The translations under genes were made by a program, and so were the position numbers. The notes under the pieces were generated by a model. That model had not been told where the DNA came from. It saw only the letters and a program-made list of their open reading frames with translations, and ran no database searches. Below are positions 49,045 to 59,141 of a stretch of 64,000 nucleotides of DNA, one piece after another; position 1 is the first letter of the stretch, and every line of letters begins with the position of its first letter. Origin of the DNA: JACKBK01 sp963707275 (lineage in GTDB: Bacteria; Chloroflexota; Anaerolineae; JAAEKA01); assembly GCA_963707275.1 (NCBI GenBank), contig CAVPPH010000003.1:655987-719986 (forward strand). Reading direction: 5' to 3'.

Positions 49045-49928
49045 TTAATGCACCGCGCCGCTATGCTGTGGCATGCGGCGTTCGAGGTAGCGCAGTAGCA
49101 GCGCGAGGCTGATGGTCATCACCAGGTAGAGATAGCCCACCACGTTGTAGGTCTCAAAGAACTGAAAGGTGCTGGCGGCATAGACCTTGCCCTGGTAGGT
49201 GATGTCGGCCACGCCCATCACTGACACCAGCGACGAGTCCTTCAGCATCGCGATGAAATCGTTGCCCAGGGGGGGAGCACGCGGCGAATGGCCTGCGGCA
49301 GAATGACGTGGCGCATGGCCTGCGGGTAGCTCATGCCCAGCGAGCGGGCCGCTTCCATCTGGCCGCGCTCGATGGACTGGATGCCGGCGCGAAAGATCTC
49401 GGCCAGAAACGCGCTGTAGCCGATGCACAGCGCCAGAATCACCCGGACGGTGAAGTCGATAGTGCGCACGTTCATGTTTGCCAGGCTGTCGCCGAGGCCG
49501 GGAACGATGCCCGCGTTGCGCATGCCTGTGCCAATCCAGTTAACTGCGCTAATCAGCCCGGGCGCGCCGGCAAAGACGATGTAGTAGAGCAACACCAGCA
49601 TCGGCACGCCGCGCACGATCTCGACGTAGAACGTGGCGACCTCGTTGATCACCCGATGGCTGGACACCCGTCCCAGGCCGATGATCAGCCCAAACAGCAA
49701 CGCGATGGCGTAGGCGATGAGCGAGACATAAATGGTCACGCCGATACCCTTGGCTACCCACGCCAGGATCCCCCGGTAGCTCTCGTCGGTCAGCATGAAG
49801 GCCAGAAAGATCAGGCCCAGGATCATCGCCGCGATCAGCCAGAACGGCACGCGGGCCATGCCACGCGTTCCTGCCCGGCCCTGGGGCACTACCGGCACCG
49901 TGCTGGCTTGCAGGTCAGCGTCGCTCAT
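49045..49928 (-). CDS. Polar amino acid ABC transporter permease, one frameshift
   Basis: About 294 residues with five or six TM helices. The HisM/ArtQ/GlnP signature T-I-Y-V-S-L-I-A-Y-A, E-I-V-R-G-V-P-M-L-V-L-L-Y and the EAA loop E-A-A-R-S-L-G-M-S-Y-P-Q-A-M-R-H-V-I-L-P-Q (in part) are clear. A C8 run has lost one base near 49268 (C7 in the window), which cuts the frame after L-P-P; the rest G-N-D-F-I-A-M-L-K-D-S-S-L-V-S-V is intact in the next frame. No matching ATPase or amino-acid binding protein lies nearby. Confidence 0.85.
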
Positions 49929-50054
49929 TGGTCAATTCTCCTCGTATAATATGACTGTGGAGGCGGCACCAGCTCACCGCCTCACTTGACAAAACTGGGG
50001 TCTCTGGCAATCTGGGAGCTGGCCCAGGGAGGGCAGCGCTATTTCTCCTTGGAT

Positions 50055-51104
50055 TCAGTTCAGAGCGCCGACTTCCTGCAGCAGCGTCAGCGTGCCTTGC
50101 AGGTCGTCGAGATTGGTGAGGTCAATGGCTGGCGCGTTGATCTCGTTCAGCGGCTTGACAGCCGGGTTCAGCGGGATGTCCTTGCCAGCCAGCGGGTATT
50201 CGTAGGTCGTGCTGGCAAAGTAGTTCTGCGCTTCCTCAGATAGCAGGAAGGACACGAACTGCTCGGCTGCGGCTTTGTTGTCGCTGGTGTTAATGACGCC
50301 CGCGCCGGCAACGTTGACCAGACTGCCAGCGCCGCCCGCCGGGAAGTAATAGTTCTGAGCCGGAAAGTCTGCGCCTTTTTCAGCCTTGAACTCCAACAAA
50401 TAGTAGTGGTTAACCAGCCCGACAGGTATCTCGCCGCTGCCGACAGCCGTCACGATCGAGTCGTTGTTGGGATAGGCCCTCACGTCGTTGGCGAGCATCG
50501 CTGTCAGCCACGCGCGTGCCCGCTCTTCGCCCTCCAGTCGTCGCAGCGCGGTCACGAAAGCCTGGAAGCTGCCATTGGTGGGCGCCCAGCCGACCTTGCC
50601 GCGCCACTGTTCCTCGGTCAGTCCCCAGATGTCAGCCGGCAGATCCGTCTCGTTCACTTCGTCGGTATTGTAGACCAACACGCGCGCGCGCCCGCTGGAG
50701 CCGACCCACAGGTCGTCGTCGCTGCGAAAGCGGCTGTCGACGCTGTTCAGGATGTCAGCCGGCAGCTTGGCCAGCCGGCCTTCCTTGGCCAGCGCGCCCA
50801 GTGCGCCGGCGTCCTGGCCGTAGAACACATCGGCGGGCGAGTTGGCGCCCTCTTCCAGGATCGTTGACGCCATTTCAGCCGTCTCGCCATAGCGCACCTG
50901 CACGTCCTGACCGGTAGCCTGCCGGTACTGCTCGATCAGCGGTCCGACCAGGTTCTCGTTGCGGCCGGAGTAGATCATCAGCGGCAGGGCAGCCGCCTCG
51001 TTGGTCTGTTGGTTGTCCACCAGCATCGGGCCGCCTGCACAGCCTGCCAGCAGAGTCAGGAAAAGAACTGCGACGCCCAGCGTCAGAGATTTCTTCGAGA
51101 TCAC
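50055..51104 (-). CDS. Iron ABC transporter substrate-binding lipoprotein (FbpA/IdiA-like)
   Basis: 349 residues from the GTG at 51104, chosen because AAGGAG lies upstream; the frame reaches 51143. The lipobox L-L-A-G-C ends the signal peptide, so it is a lipoprotein. The bacterial SBP type 2 fold reads L-M-I-Y-S-G-R-N-E-N-L-V at its start (family Y-S-x-R), P-A-D-V-F-Y-G-Q-D-A-G-A-L, V-G-S-S-G-R-A-R-V-L-V-Y-N and G-L-V-N-H-Y-Y-L, where paired Tyr bind Fe(III). The permease and ATPase are not next to it. The DtxR-type regulator lies just upstream on the same strand. Confidence 0.85.
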   Translation of the reverse strand: MISKKSLTLGVAVLFLTLLAGCAGGPMLVDNQQTNEAAALPLMIYSGRNENLVGPLIEQYRQATGQDVQVRYGETAEMASTILEEGANSPADVFYGQDAGALGALAKEGRLAKLPADILNSVDSRFRSDDDLWVGSSGRARVLVYNTDEVNETDLPADIWGLTEEQWRGKVGWAPTNGSFQAFVTALRRLEGEERARAWLTAMLANDVRAYPNNDSIVTAVGSGEIPVGLVNHYYLLEFKAEKGADFPAQNYYFPAGGAGSLVNVAGAGVINTSDNKAAAEQFVSFLLSEEAQNYFASTTYEYPLAGKDIPLNPAVKPLNEINAPAIDLTNLDDLQGTLTLLQEVGALN

Positions 51105-51155
51105 GGTGTGGGTCTCCTTGTAGTGTGGATGTGTCACGCTCACGTGATGGTATCA

Positions 51156-51188
51156 CGTCATTCCCGCTTCGCGGCGCGAAGCGGGACG
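51156..51188. repeat. Inverted repeat, CGTCATTCCCGC type
   Basis: Arms CGTCATTCCCGCTTCGCG and CGCGAAGCGGGACG with a short loop. Lies in the leader of the iron-binding protein gene. Confidence 0.75.
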
Positions 51189-51244
51189 AGTTGACGGTTA
51201 ATTGTGAATCACGAACTGACTACATCGAAACTAAACACTCTAGA

Positions 51245-51320
51245 GTTGTTGCGAGCCGCTGCGGCGAAGCAATCCTTCTGAACCACCGGAGAGATTGCTT
51301 CGCCAAGCCTCGCAATGACA
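51245..51320. repeat. TTGCGAG-type inverted repeat, copy 3
   Basis: GTTGCGAGCCGCTGCGGCG and GATTGCTTCGCC..CTCGCAATGACA arms. The sequence beyond its right end (GTGGTT-CTTTGTTTACG) matches the flank of copy 2, so flanks were co-mobilised or duplicated. Confidence 0.8.
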
Positions 51321-51336
51321 TGGGTGGTTTCTTTGT

Positions 51337-52071
51337 TTACGCAGTGTTGAGGTCTTCAGGTTGCGCGGAATCTACTGGCTGGTCTACCGGTTCGGGCGGG
51401 CGGACACGCGTCACTTCGATCAGGTGCACCAGCTCGGCAGCCAGCGACACCTGTCCGGTTGCCGCGTGCAACAGCATCGACCCGTCGGACGCAGTCGCCA
51501 GCGTGCGTAGAATGACGCCGGTGCTGATGCCCTGCATTCGCAGGAATGTGCGCGTTGTCTCGTCACCGCCGATGCTGACGACCTGGCCGCAGTGGCCGGC
51601 TGGTATCTGTATCAACGCCATGCGCGGCCGGCGCACGGCCGACCCGACGCTGGCCGGAATCGGCTCGCCCTGTGGACTCAGCGTTGGGTTGCCCAGGAAG
51701 CCAGCCAGTCGCTCTGCCATCAAGTCGGGCGTGACGTGCTCGAAGCGGCAGGCCATCTCCTCGGCCAGATGCGGCTCAACGCCGAGCTTCTCCGCCAGGA
51801 AGACCTCCCACAACCGGCGTTTGCGCAAGACGCGCAGAGCAACCGCCTCGCCGTGCAGCGTCAGCGTGACGCCGCGGTACGGTTCGTAGGTCACCACGCC
51901 CCGCTCGGCCAGCTTGCGGCACATCTGGTTGGCAGAGACCGGCGATACCGCCAGTTCCTCGGCCAGCACAGAGATTGGAACCGGCTTGTCGTCGTCCTGC
52001 AACAACGCGATGCGCAGGAGATACATCTCCACGCTTTCGCTCAAAGGTTCAGACGTGTTATGGTCATCCAT
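51337..52071 (-). CDS. DtxR/IdeR-type metal-dependent regulator with FeoA-like domain
   Basis: 244 residues. The winged helix reads V-P-I-S-V-L-A-E-E-L-A-V-S-P-V-S-A-N-Q-M. The primary metal site is conserved: Met in E-M-Y-L-L, and C, E, H in A-C-R-F-E-H. The ancillary site is altered: the usual K-H-R-L is K-R-R-L and the His four residues before the Cys is Glu. A C-terminal beta domain (about 150-220) resembles the FeoA/SH3-like part, with an acidic tail. Close to an iron-binding lipoprotein, it probably represses iron uptake when Fe(II) is plentiful. Confidence 0.88.
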   Translation of the reverse strand: MDDHNTSEPLSESVEMYLLRIALLQDDDKPVPISVLAEELAVSPVSANQMCRKLAERGVVTYEPYRGVTLTLHGEAVALRVLRKRRLWEVFLAEKLGVEPHLAEEMACRFEHVTPDLMAERLAGFLGNPTLSPQGEPIPASVGSAVRRPRMALIQIPAGHCGQVVSIGGDETTRTFLRMQGISTGVILRTLATASDGSMLLHAATGQVSLAAELVHLIEVTRVRPPEPVDQPVDSAQPEDLNTA

Positions 52072-52462
52072 AAAATAACTACCTCAAGTCTTTAGGCTGG
52101 CCTTCATATTACTGTCTTGTGCATTGTGTGTCAAATCTTGAGGGGGAGAATTTGTCGTCTGGACTTCGTACGTCGCGTTTTTCGCGGCCCTTCGCGCCTG
52201 CGTGGCCCAAACACCCTTCGCTCAACCTCCACCAGTATCAAACGCGCTCGATTCCAAACGCACCATGAACTTTTCGACTACAGCGCGCATGTAAGAACTG
52301 GATGCACCACCGGCCGATCCGCGCTGCCAGCAACGCAGCAGGTTTTCGTCCCACAGGCGCTGGACCGCCGGTCGTGAAGCCGCACTTATCGAGATCGTTA
52401 GTCTGGGGATTCAGACCCTGCGAAGCCGGGCAAGCCGGCAACGCCCACAGGATTGGTGAACG
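52072..52462. promoter_or_regulatory. 391-bp intergenic region with a possible DtxR-type half-dyad
   Basis: TTTAGGCTGGCCTTCAT around 52091-52107 contains the dyad AGGC-TG-GCCT just upstream of the regulator gene; it loosely resembles a TTAGGTTAGCCTAA iron box and might be an autoregulatory site. No gene is seen in the rest. A run TTTTTCGCGGCCC near 52170 is the only other feature. Confidence 0.3.
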
Positions 52463-55088
52463 ATGACAACCAACAGACCATTGTTCTATGTTCTGCTGAT
52501 CGCTGCTTTCACTGTACTCATCATCGCTGTTGCACTGGTCGGCTACAATCTGCTTTCGCTGGCGTTCGGTCAACCGCCGACGCCAACGCCTATCGCCACT
52601 GCCGCGCCCGGCACGACCTTGACCGCAACGGCTACTGCAACTGGTAATCCCGCGTCGACCGCGTTCCCGGCCACGGTCACGCCTACCGCGTCGCCGCTGC
52701 CTGGCACGCCCGACGTGCCGCAGGTCACGGTGGTGGCCGATCTGCTCAATGTGCGCTCCGGGCCGGGACTGACCTTTGACATTATCGCCACGGTGCCCGC
52801 TGGCACCGTTTTTCGCGCCGAGGGTCGCACGGAAGACGGCCTCTGGCTGCTGATCTGTTGCGTTGGCGAGCAGTGGGGCTGGGTGGCCAACACCAGCGAA
52901 ACCGTTTCGATCAACTTCAACCTGCTGATCCTGCCGGTGGTCACATTCCCCGCGCCGATCGCCACTAACACACCGCTGCCCACCTGGACGCCCGTTGCGC
53001 CACCGCCGCCGCCTACCTGGACGCCAATCCCCACCCCCCTCCCCTGGACCCCGTGGCCGACCGCGACGCCCGTTCCGCCGCCGTGGCCGACTGCGACGCC
53101 TGCTCCCGGCGGCGCCTGGCTGGGCGAGTATTTCAACAACAGCGACCTGCTCGGCGCGCCCGTCATGCTGCGCAACGATCCGGCGGTGCGTTTCAACTGG
53201 GGCTTCGGTAGCCCCGCGCCGGGCATCAACCCTGACTTTTTCAGCGTGCGCTGGACCAGCAACCAGTGGTTCGACGCGGGCGATTACCTCTTCGCAGCGC
53301 GCGTTGACGACGGTGTGCGCGTCTTTGTGGACAACGTGCAGGTCATCAACGCCTGGCAGGACGGCGGCGTGCGCAACGTCTCCGGGACGCGCACGCTGGC
53401 CGCTGGCTGGCACGCAGTGCGCGTCGAATACTACGAACGCACGGGAGAGGCGCTGATCGACTTCTCCTGGCAGCGGCAGCAGTACTTCCCCGAGTGGAAG
53501 GGTGAGTATTACAGCAATCCCAACCTGGCCGGCGCGCCGGCATTGGTGCGCAACGACCTCGCGATCGCGTTCGACTGGGGATTGGGCAGCCCGGCGCCCG
53601 GCAGCATCCCGGTAGACAACTTCAGTGTCCGCTGGACGCGCAACTTCTACTTCCTGGAGGCGGCAACCTATCGCTTCGTGGTGCGCGTCGACGATGGGGC
53701 GCGCGTGCTGGTGGACGACGTGGTAGTGATGAACGGCTGGAGCGACGGGCCGGCGCGCGACTATGTCGTGGAACGCTGGTACAACCCCGGCTGGCACAAG
53801 ATCGAGGTGCAGTACTACGAGCGCGTCGGCACGGCACTGATCTTCTTCAACTGGGCGCCGGTGCAGCCAACCGTCCCGCCGGTAACGGCTACGCCGACGG
53901 CGACCGCAACGCGCACGCCAACTCCCAGGCCGACCTGGACGCCGACGGCGACAGCGACCCGGACCGCCATACCTACCAGCACAGCCACACCGACGACGAC
54001 CACGACCGGCACCGCGACGCCAACTGCGACCGGCGGAGGCAGCGAGCCGACCGCAACGCCAACCATGTCCGCCACCGCGACGCCAACTGTGACTACTACC
54101 GAAACCGCGCCTGCGACGCACACACCAACGCCGACATCTACGCGCACACCGACGGTGACACCTACCAGCGACCTGACGGCCACGGCCACGCCGACGCCGA
54201 CCGATGCCAGCAGCGAGCCCAGCGCCACGCCGACCACGACCGCTACTGAGGAGCCAACCGAGACGTTGACGCCGACACGCACCGCGACCGCCACCGCCAC
54301 CGAAGAGCCGACCGGGACACCCACGGCAACAGCGACGCACACGGCGACTGCCACGCAAACCAGCGAGCCAACCGAGACGGCCACGCCGACACGCACCGCG
54401 GACCGAAGAGCCGACCGGGACACCCACGGCGACCGCGACGCACACGGCGACTGCTACGCAAACCAGCGAGCCAACCGAGACGGCCACGCCGACGCGCACA
54501 GCGACCGCCACGGCTACCGAAGAACCGACCGAAACGTCTACGGCGACCGCTACGCGTACGGCGACTGCTACGCCAACCAGCGAGCCAACTGAGACAGCCA
54601 CGCCGACGCGTACCGCGACAGCGACAGCGACCGCCACAGCCGCGCTATCGACCCGGCCAACCCGTACGCCGACGCCAGTCAAGCCGACCGCGCCGCCGAT
54701 CCAGCCCAGCATCACGATTTCACCGACCACGGGCACCGTCGGCACGTCAGTGGTGGTGACCGGCACCAACTGGACGCCACGCGATCGCATCGTCATCACC
54801 ATGTTGGCCGCGGATGCCGATTCCACTGAACAACCGCCGATCCTGGCACGTGTAAGAAGTGATCGATCTGGCAGGTTCAGCGTTACGATCGTGGTGCCCA
54901 GGGATCGCAACCTGCTGAGCCAGCGCCTGGTGTGGGTGGTGGCGACCAGCAGCACGGGCCGCATGACCGCCACAGCGCCCTTTGCCATCCGGCTGCCCGA
55001 CGATGACACGTTGGCGCCGCCGGTGCTGCCGCCAGCGGGCAGCGAAAGCCCGCCGGACAGCAATCCGTCAGACTCGAGCGGCGGCTAG
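52463..55088 (+). CDS. Surface protein: TM anchor, SH3b, two PA14 domains, TP stalk, IPT-like end; one frameshift
   Basis: About 875 residues. TM helix at 8-32 (no clear cleavage site, so likely anchored), a Thr/Pro linker, an SH3b domain (V-V-A-D-L-L-N-V-R-S-G-P-G; about 88-150), a Pro-rich linker, PA14 domains 1 and 2 (W-L-G-E-Y-F-N-N and W-K-G-E-Y-Y-S-N; about 213-335 and 345-470), then a T-A-T-P-T-rich stalk. An extra G near 54401 (GCGGACC) breaks the frame in the stalk; past it the true frame has S-I-T-I-S-P-T-T-G-T-V-G-T-S-V-V-V-T-G, an IPT-like domain (54710-54990), and ends N-P-S-D-S-S-G-G. SH3b and PA14 both point to cell-wall or glycan binding. Confidence 0.85.
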
Positions 55089-55203
55089 ATCGGCAGGACT
55101 GTTAAGACCTGCCAACCATCGTGATCAACGAACCATTTCAAGCGAGGACAGTACGTCCAGACTGAGCGATATCGACAAGAGTGGAATTGACAGAGTGATT
55201 GCC

Positions 55204-56742
55204 ATGCGACCAGCGAACATCGTAACACGAATTGGAATAATCATCGCAGCAGCCAGCCTGCTGCTGGTTAGCCTGGGCGCGGTCCCGGCCGCGGCGCAGG
55301 CGTTGACGCCGCCCGCGGGCGCGGACATCGTGACCGTTTCCCCCGGCCAGCCTGAGGTCGCCTTTGCGGTCGCTGGCGTGACGATCTACCGCACCGATGA
55401 CGGCGGCGCAACCTGGCAGGAAGCTGGCGCGCTGACCAGTCCGGCGCGGTCGCTGACCGTCACAGCCGGCGAGTCGCCGGCGCTGCTGGCTGGAACCGCC
55501 ACCGCTGGCGTCTATCGCAGCTTCGACGGCGGCGCAACCTGGCAGGCTGCAAACGACGGGCTGGGCATGACGCCCGGCGCGATCCTGGAGGTCAACGCCC
55601 TGAGCGCCGACCCCGAGGATCCGCGCATCGTCTACGCCGCGACTGGCTACCGGCTGGGCACGTCCACCGTGCGCTTCACACCAGTCGCGCTGCTGGCCAG
55701 CGTGGACAACGGAGCGACCTGGCTGCCGCTGGCGACGCTGGCGCTCAACAGCCCGCGTTTCACCGATCTGGCAGCCGTAGCGGGCCGCCCGCTGACTGTC
55801 GAGGCGATCAGCGAAGATGGCGGCGCTGTGACTTACTCGGTTGATAACATCGTCCTGACCGCGATACTGGAATCGGCGGACGTTTCCTCCGCCCGGCAAG
55901 CGGCGGCTGCGCGGGCGCTGGGACTGCTGGGCGACGCGAGCGCGGTTCCTGCGCTGCTGACGGCGGCGCAGAGCAGCGACGTTCGGGTCGCTAACGCGGC
56001 CGTCGAGTCGCTGGGCGTCTTGCGAGCTGAGGCTGCTATCCCGGCGTTGACCGGCCTGCTGGCGGAGCCGCGCACGGCCACCCTTTCTACGGTTGCCGAC
56101 GCACTGGCTGCCATCGGCACGCCTGAAGCGCTGATGCCGTTGCACGTCGCGCTGGCCAGCGATGAACTGACGCCGGCCCGCCACGCTGCGATGGGTGCAC
56201 TGGAACGACTTGGCAGCGCGGCAGTCCCGGGATTGCTGGCGCAGGTCGGCAGCCAGAGCGCGATTGTCCAGCGCAACGCCATCGAGATGCTGGGCTGGAT
56301 CGCCGACCCGGCCGCGACAGACGCGCTGGCAGCGGTCTTGCAAGCGCCCGATCCTGCCGTGCGTGTTCAGGCAGCCTGGGCCCTGGGCGAGACCCTGGCA
56401 GTTGTGACAGACCCGGGCGACTCGCAGATCGCAGCCCGTCAAGCGCTGGCGACCGCGGCCTCCGCGGACCTGAGCCCGGACGTGCGTCTGCACGCCACCC
56501 AGGCGCTGGCGCGTTTGCCGCAACAGCCGCTGGTAGCAGTCGCGACCGAGAACGTCAGCAATGCAGCGGCGGCAAACTATGCGCCTGTCGGCCAGGAGAC
56601 CGGACTACGGCTGCCCGGCTGGTTGTCAGCCAGCTTGCCGGCGCTGCGCTGGCTGGTGCTGGGACTGGCGCTGGCGGTTATCGTCGCGCTGCCGTGGCTG
56701 CAGAACGTTCGCGATCAGCGGCGGCGACGGCGGAACAGTTGA
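55204..56742 (+). CDS. Secreted/anchored BNR-propeller and HEAT-repeat protein
   Basis: 512 residues from the ATG at 55204, placed by its signal peptide (I-I-I-A-A-A-S-L-L-L-V, cut after A-A-A); no strong RBS. Two or three BNR-like blades (D-D-G-G-A-T-W-Q and F-D-G-G-A-T-W-Q; residues 50-190) precede a run of PBS/HEAT repeats (about 215-440; A-A-A-R-A-L-G-L-L-G-D-A-S-A-V-P-A-L-L and V-R-V-A-N-A-A-V-E-S-L-G). One TM helix (about 480-500) and an R-R-R-R tail anchor the C-terminus with the tail in the cytosol. HEAT repeats outside the membrane are uncommon. Role unknown; probably co-expressed with the PA14 protein upstream. Confidence 0.75.
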   Translation: MRPANIVTRIGIIIAAASLLLVSLGAVPAAAQALTPPAGADIVTVSPGQPEVAFAVAGVTIYRTDDGGATWQEAGALTSPARSLTVTAGESPALLAGTATAGVYRSFDGGATWQAANDGLGMTPGAILEVNALSADPEDPRIVYAATGYRLGTSTVRFTPVALLASVDNGATWLPLATLALNSPRFTDLAAVAGRPLTVEAISEDGGAVTYSVDNIVLTAILESADVSSARQAAAARALGLLGDASAVPALLTAAQSSDVRVANAAVESLGVLRAEAAIPALTGLLAEPRTATLSTVADALAAIGTPEALMPLHVALASDELTPARHAAMGALERLGSAAVPGLLAQVGSQSAIVQRNAIEMLGWIADPAATDALAAVLQAPDPAVRVQAAWALGETLAVVTDPGDSQIAARQALATAASADLSPDVRLHATQALARLPQQPLVAVATENVSNAAAANYAPVGQETGLRLPGWLSASLPALRWLVLGLALAVIVALPWLQNVRDQRRRRRNS

Positions 56743-56748
56743 GAACTC

Positions 56749-56782
56749 GAAGAGGCTCCGGGTCATGACCCGGAGCCTCTTC
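56749..56782. terminator. Perfect palindromic terminator
   Basis: 17-bp arms (GAAGAGGCTCCGGGTCA) meeting without a loop, followed by TGTTGT. It ends the transcript of the HEAT-repeat gene. The rest of 56783-57047 holds the promoter of the next gene and no ORF. Confidence 0.75.
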
Positions 56783-56836
56783 TGTTGTACGGGGCTGTGT
56801 TTGTCGAAAGGTAAGGAAAGTTCCAGAAACTGGGGA

Positions 56837-56865
56837 TTGAAACCGGCCCTTCTTCGTGTTATAAT
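56837..56865 (+). promoter_or_regulatory. Strong sigma-70-like promoter of the beta-helix gene
   Basis: TTGAAA, 17 bp, TATAAT, giving a 5' UTR of about 175 bases before the start at 57048. Confidence 0.7.
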
Positions 56866-57047
56866 CGCCGGGTCAGTATTCCCGTCTTACATCACGTCTG
56901 CGGGGAAAGTGGGGCGGCACCGAGCACGTCTACCGGATGTGGCTTGCCGTCCTTTCTTGTCTTGCACAATTGAAGAAGATTGGTCATCACTCGCTCAACA
57001 GACCAGGCCGTTGAGCCATTCTTTCGGTCACGCAAGGAGAGTTTATT

Positions 57048-59078
57048 GTGAGAAGACACTTGTTTCTGGTTGTTCTGGGAACCGCGCTGGCGCTGCTCTC
57101 AGGGTTGTTGGTGCTAACGGGCCAGAGCAGCACGCAGCCCGTGCATGCCGCCTCAGGTCCGACCACCACGTTCACCATCGCACCCGGTGACGCCGAACGC
57201 GTGCCACTGAACCGCGCCGACGGCGTCTGCACGCTGGCCGAAGCGGTCGAAGCTGCCAACGACCAGGGATTGACAAACCCGCCTCCCAACGACTGCGGCA
57301 GCGGCAGCGCCGGGCTGAACATCATCGAGTTGCAGGCCGGCGACTATGACCTGACCGTCCAGGTGGCAACGATCAACGGCGGCAACACGGCTACCTTCAA
57401 CATCGTCACGCCGATCCTCGTGCGCGGTGTCACCTCCGACACGACAACCATTCGCCGCACCGGCGCAGCGCTGGATGAGTTCCGCTTCTTCCATGTCGGG
57501 TCCAGCGGGTTCCTGACGCTGGAGAACGTCGGGCTGGACGGCGGTTTTGCCAACGGCGGCACAGGCGGCGGCGCAGTCTATGTATCGCCCAATGGCAGCT
57601 TGCTGGTGACCCGCACGCAGATGTTGGCCAACACGGCCCGCTATGGCGGCGCGCTCTACAACGGCGGATCGACCACGGTCATCGACAGCAGCTTCCTGGG
57701 CAACAGCGCCAGCGAAGACGACGCTAGCCAGGGCGGCGCGATCTACGTCACCAACCACATCACGATAACCTCTTCCAGCATCACTGCCAACGAGAGCACC
57801 GACAGCGGCGGCGGCATCTACGTCAGCGGCACCGGCAGCGGCGCAGCCTGGATCTCGCTGAGCAACATCTCGAATAACGTCGCCAACTCCGACGTATCCA
57901 ACGGCGGCAGCGGCGGCGGCATCTATCACAGCAGCGGCGTCGTCACCAGCACGCTGAACAGCATCACGCTGAACGCTGCGCTGCCTTCAGTGCCAATCGA
58001 ACACGGCGCGTCAGTGGCCGAAGGCGGCGGCGTCTTTGCGGCTGACAAAATGAACCTCTTCTTCACGCTGGTCGATGGCAACGCGGCTGAAAGCGGCGCG
58101 GGTCTGTTCAACAGTCCTGCCGCGAGCACGACCGTGACCTCGACGTTGTTCATCGGTAACCTTGCCTCCGCCACCGGCGCCGGCATCGCTAACAGGGGCG
58201 CGCTCAATCTGTACAATGCCATCCTTTGGGCCAACATCGCACAGGGCAACGGCGGCGGTCTGTACAACCAGACGCTCAGCGGCGCATATGCCAACGTCCG
58301 TAACAGCACGATTGTCCAAAATCAGTCGCTGGCAGGTTCCGGCGGCGGCGTCTACAATCTGACCGGCTCCAGTGCCTGGACGGCGTTGAGCAATGTCACG
58401 GTAGCCAGCAATAATGCCAGCGGTCCAGGCGGCGGCATCGCGAACGGCAGCGACGGCCAGATCGTCGTGGCCAGTTCGACGGTCGCAAACAACACCGCAG
58501 GCGGCGACGGCGGCGGCGTTGCCAGCTCTGACCCGATAACCGGGCATGTTCGCATCCGCAACACGATCCTGACCGGCAACAGCGGCGGCAACGTTGAAGC
58601 CACCGAGAACTGTAGCGGCGCGCTGACCTCGCAGGGTTACAATCTGGACAGCGGAGCGGGCTGCCCGTTTGCTGAGCCGGGCGACATCAGCAGCGGCAAC
58701 GCGGCGCTGGACTCGCTGGCGCCGGCCGATCCGCTCCAGGTGCTACAAGGCAACATCACCCCGGCCTACGATTTGCTGCCAGACAGCCAGGCGATCAACG
58801 CTGCCAATCCGACCGCCTGCTACGACGCCCGCAACGTCAACAACAACGGGATGCCGTTGGAAACCGACCAGTGGGGTGAGCCGCGTGTCAAGCAGTTGCG
58901 CTGCGACATCGGCGCCATCGAGACCGACAATACGCCGACCGCGGTGACAGTCATCTCCCTAGACGCGACACCTGTCGGCGACAGCTCGCTGCCGGTCGCA
59001 GTTGTCACGGCGATGGGACTGCTGGCGCTGTTGCTGGTTGCAGCCGGCGTTCACCGCCGCAGGTCTCCGCAGGCGTAG
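57048..59078 (+). CDS. Right-handed beta-helix surface protein (CSLREA-type) with C-terminal TM tail
   Basis: 676 residues from the GTG at 57048 (GGAGAG upstream). Signal peptide 1-35 ending H-A-A. The CSLREA-like motif D-G-V-C-T-L-A-E-A-V-E-A-A-N is at 60-75. Residues 120-540 are a parallel beta helix with many G-G-G-x-Y/I turns and repeated N-S/N-N ladders. A choice-of-anchor-Q-like end (D-I-G-A-I-E; about 610) precedes S-L-P-V-A-V-V-T-A-M-G-L-L-A-L-L and a basic R-R-R tail, a layout known for sortase-like or membrane-retained surface proteins. It may bind or cleave polysaccharide; no catalytic motif was recognised. Confidence 0.85.
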   Translation: MRRHLFLVVLGTALALLSGLLVLTGQSSTQPVHAASGPTTTFTIAPGDAERVPLNRADGVCTLAEAVEAANDQGLTNPPPNDCGSGSAGLNIIELQAGDYDLTVQVATINGGNTATFNIVTPILVRGVTSDTTTIRRTGAALDEFRFFHVGSSGFLTLENVGLDGGFANGGTGGGAVYVSPNGSLLVTRTQMLANTARYGGALYNGGSTTVIDSSFLGNSASEDDASQGGAIYVTNHITITSSSITANESTDSGGGIYVSGTGSGAAWISLSNISNNVANSDVSNGGSGGGIYHSSGVVTSTLNSITLNAALPSVPIEHGASVAEGGGVFAADKMNLFFTLVDGNAAESGAGLFNSPAASTTVTSTLFIGNLASATGAGIANRGALNLYNAILWANIAQGNGGGLYNQTLSGAYANVRNSTIVQNQSLAGSGGGVYNLTGSSAWTALSNVTVASNNASGPGGGIANGSDGQIVVASSTVANNTAGGDGGGVASSDPITGHVRIRNTILTGNSGGNVEATENCSGALTSQGYNLDSGAGCPFAEPGDISSGNAALDSLAPADPLQVLQGNITPAYDLLPDSQAINAANPTACYDARNVNNNGMPLETDQWGEPRVKQLRCDIGAIETDNTPTAVTVISLDATPVGDSSLPVAVVTAMGLLALLLVAAGVHRRRSPQA

Positions 59079-59109
59079 ACACGCGGCAGACAGACCTGCA
59101 AGACCAAGT

Positions 59110-59141
59110 AACGGGGCATCGTTCGACGGCGATGCCCCGTT
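59110..59141 (+). terminator. Rho-independent terminator of the beta-helix gene
   Basis: Stem ACGGGGCATCG / CGATGCCCCGT, 8-nt loop, then TTTTC. Confidence 0.8.

Noticed and set aside
52238..55063. 941-codon open frame on the minus strand opposite the PA14 protein
   Set aside because: It is a Val/Ala/Gly repeat created by the reverse complement of the Thr-Pro stalk codons; no domain, no start signal, and the plus strand holds clear SH3b and PA14 domains.
52463..55088. Programmed frameshift in the TP stalk
   Set aside because: No slippery heptamer at 54401; an extra G in GCGGACC is enough, and similar +1 errors are scattered through the window.
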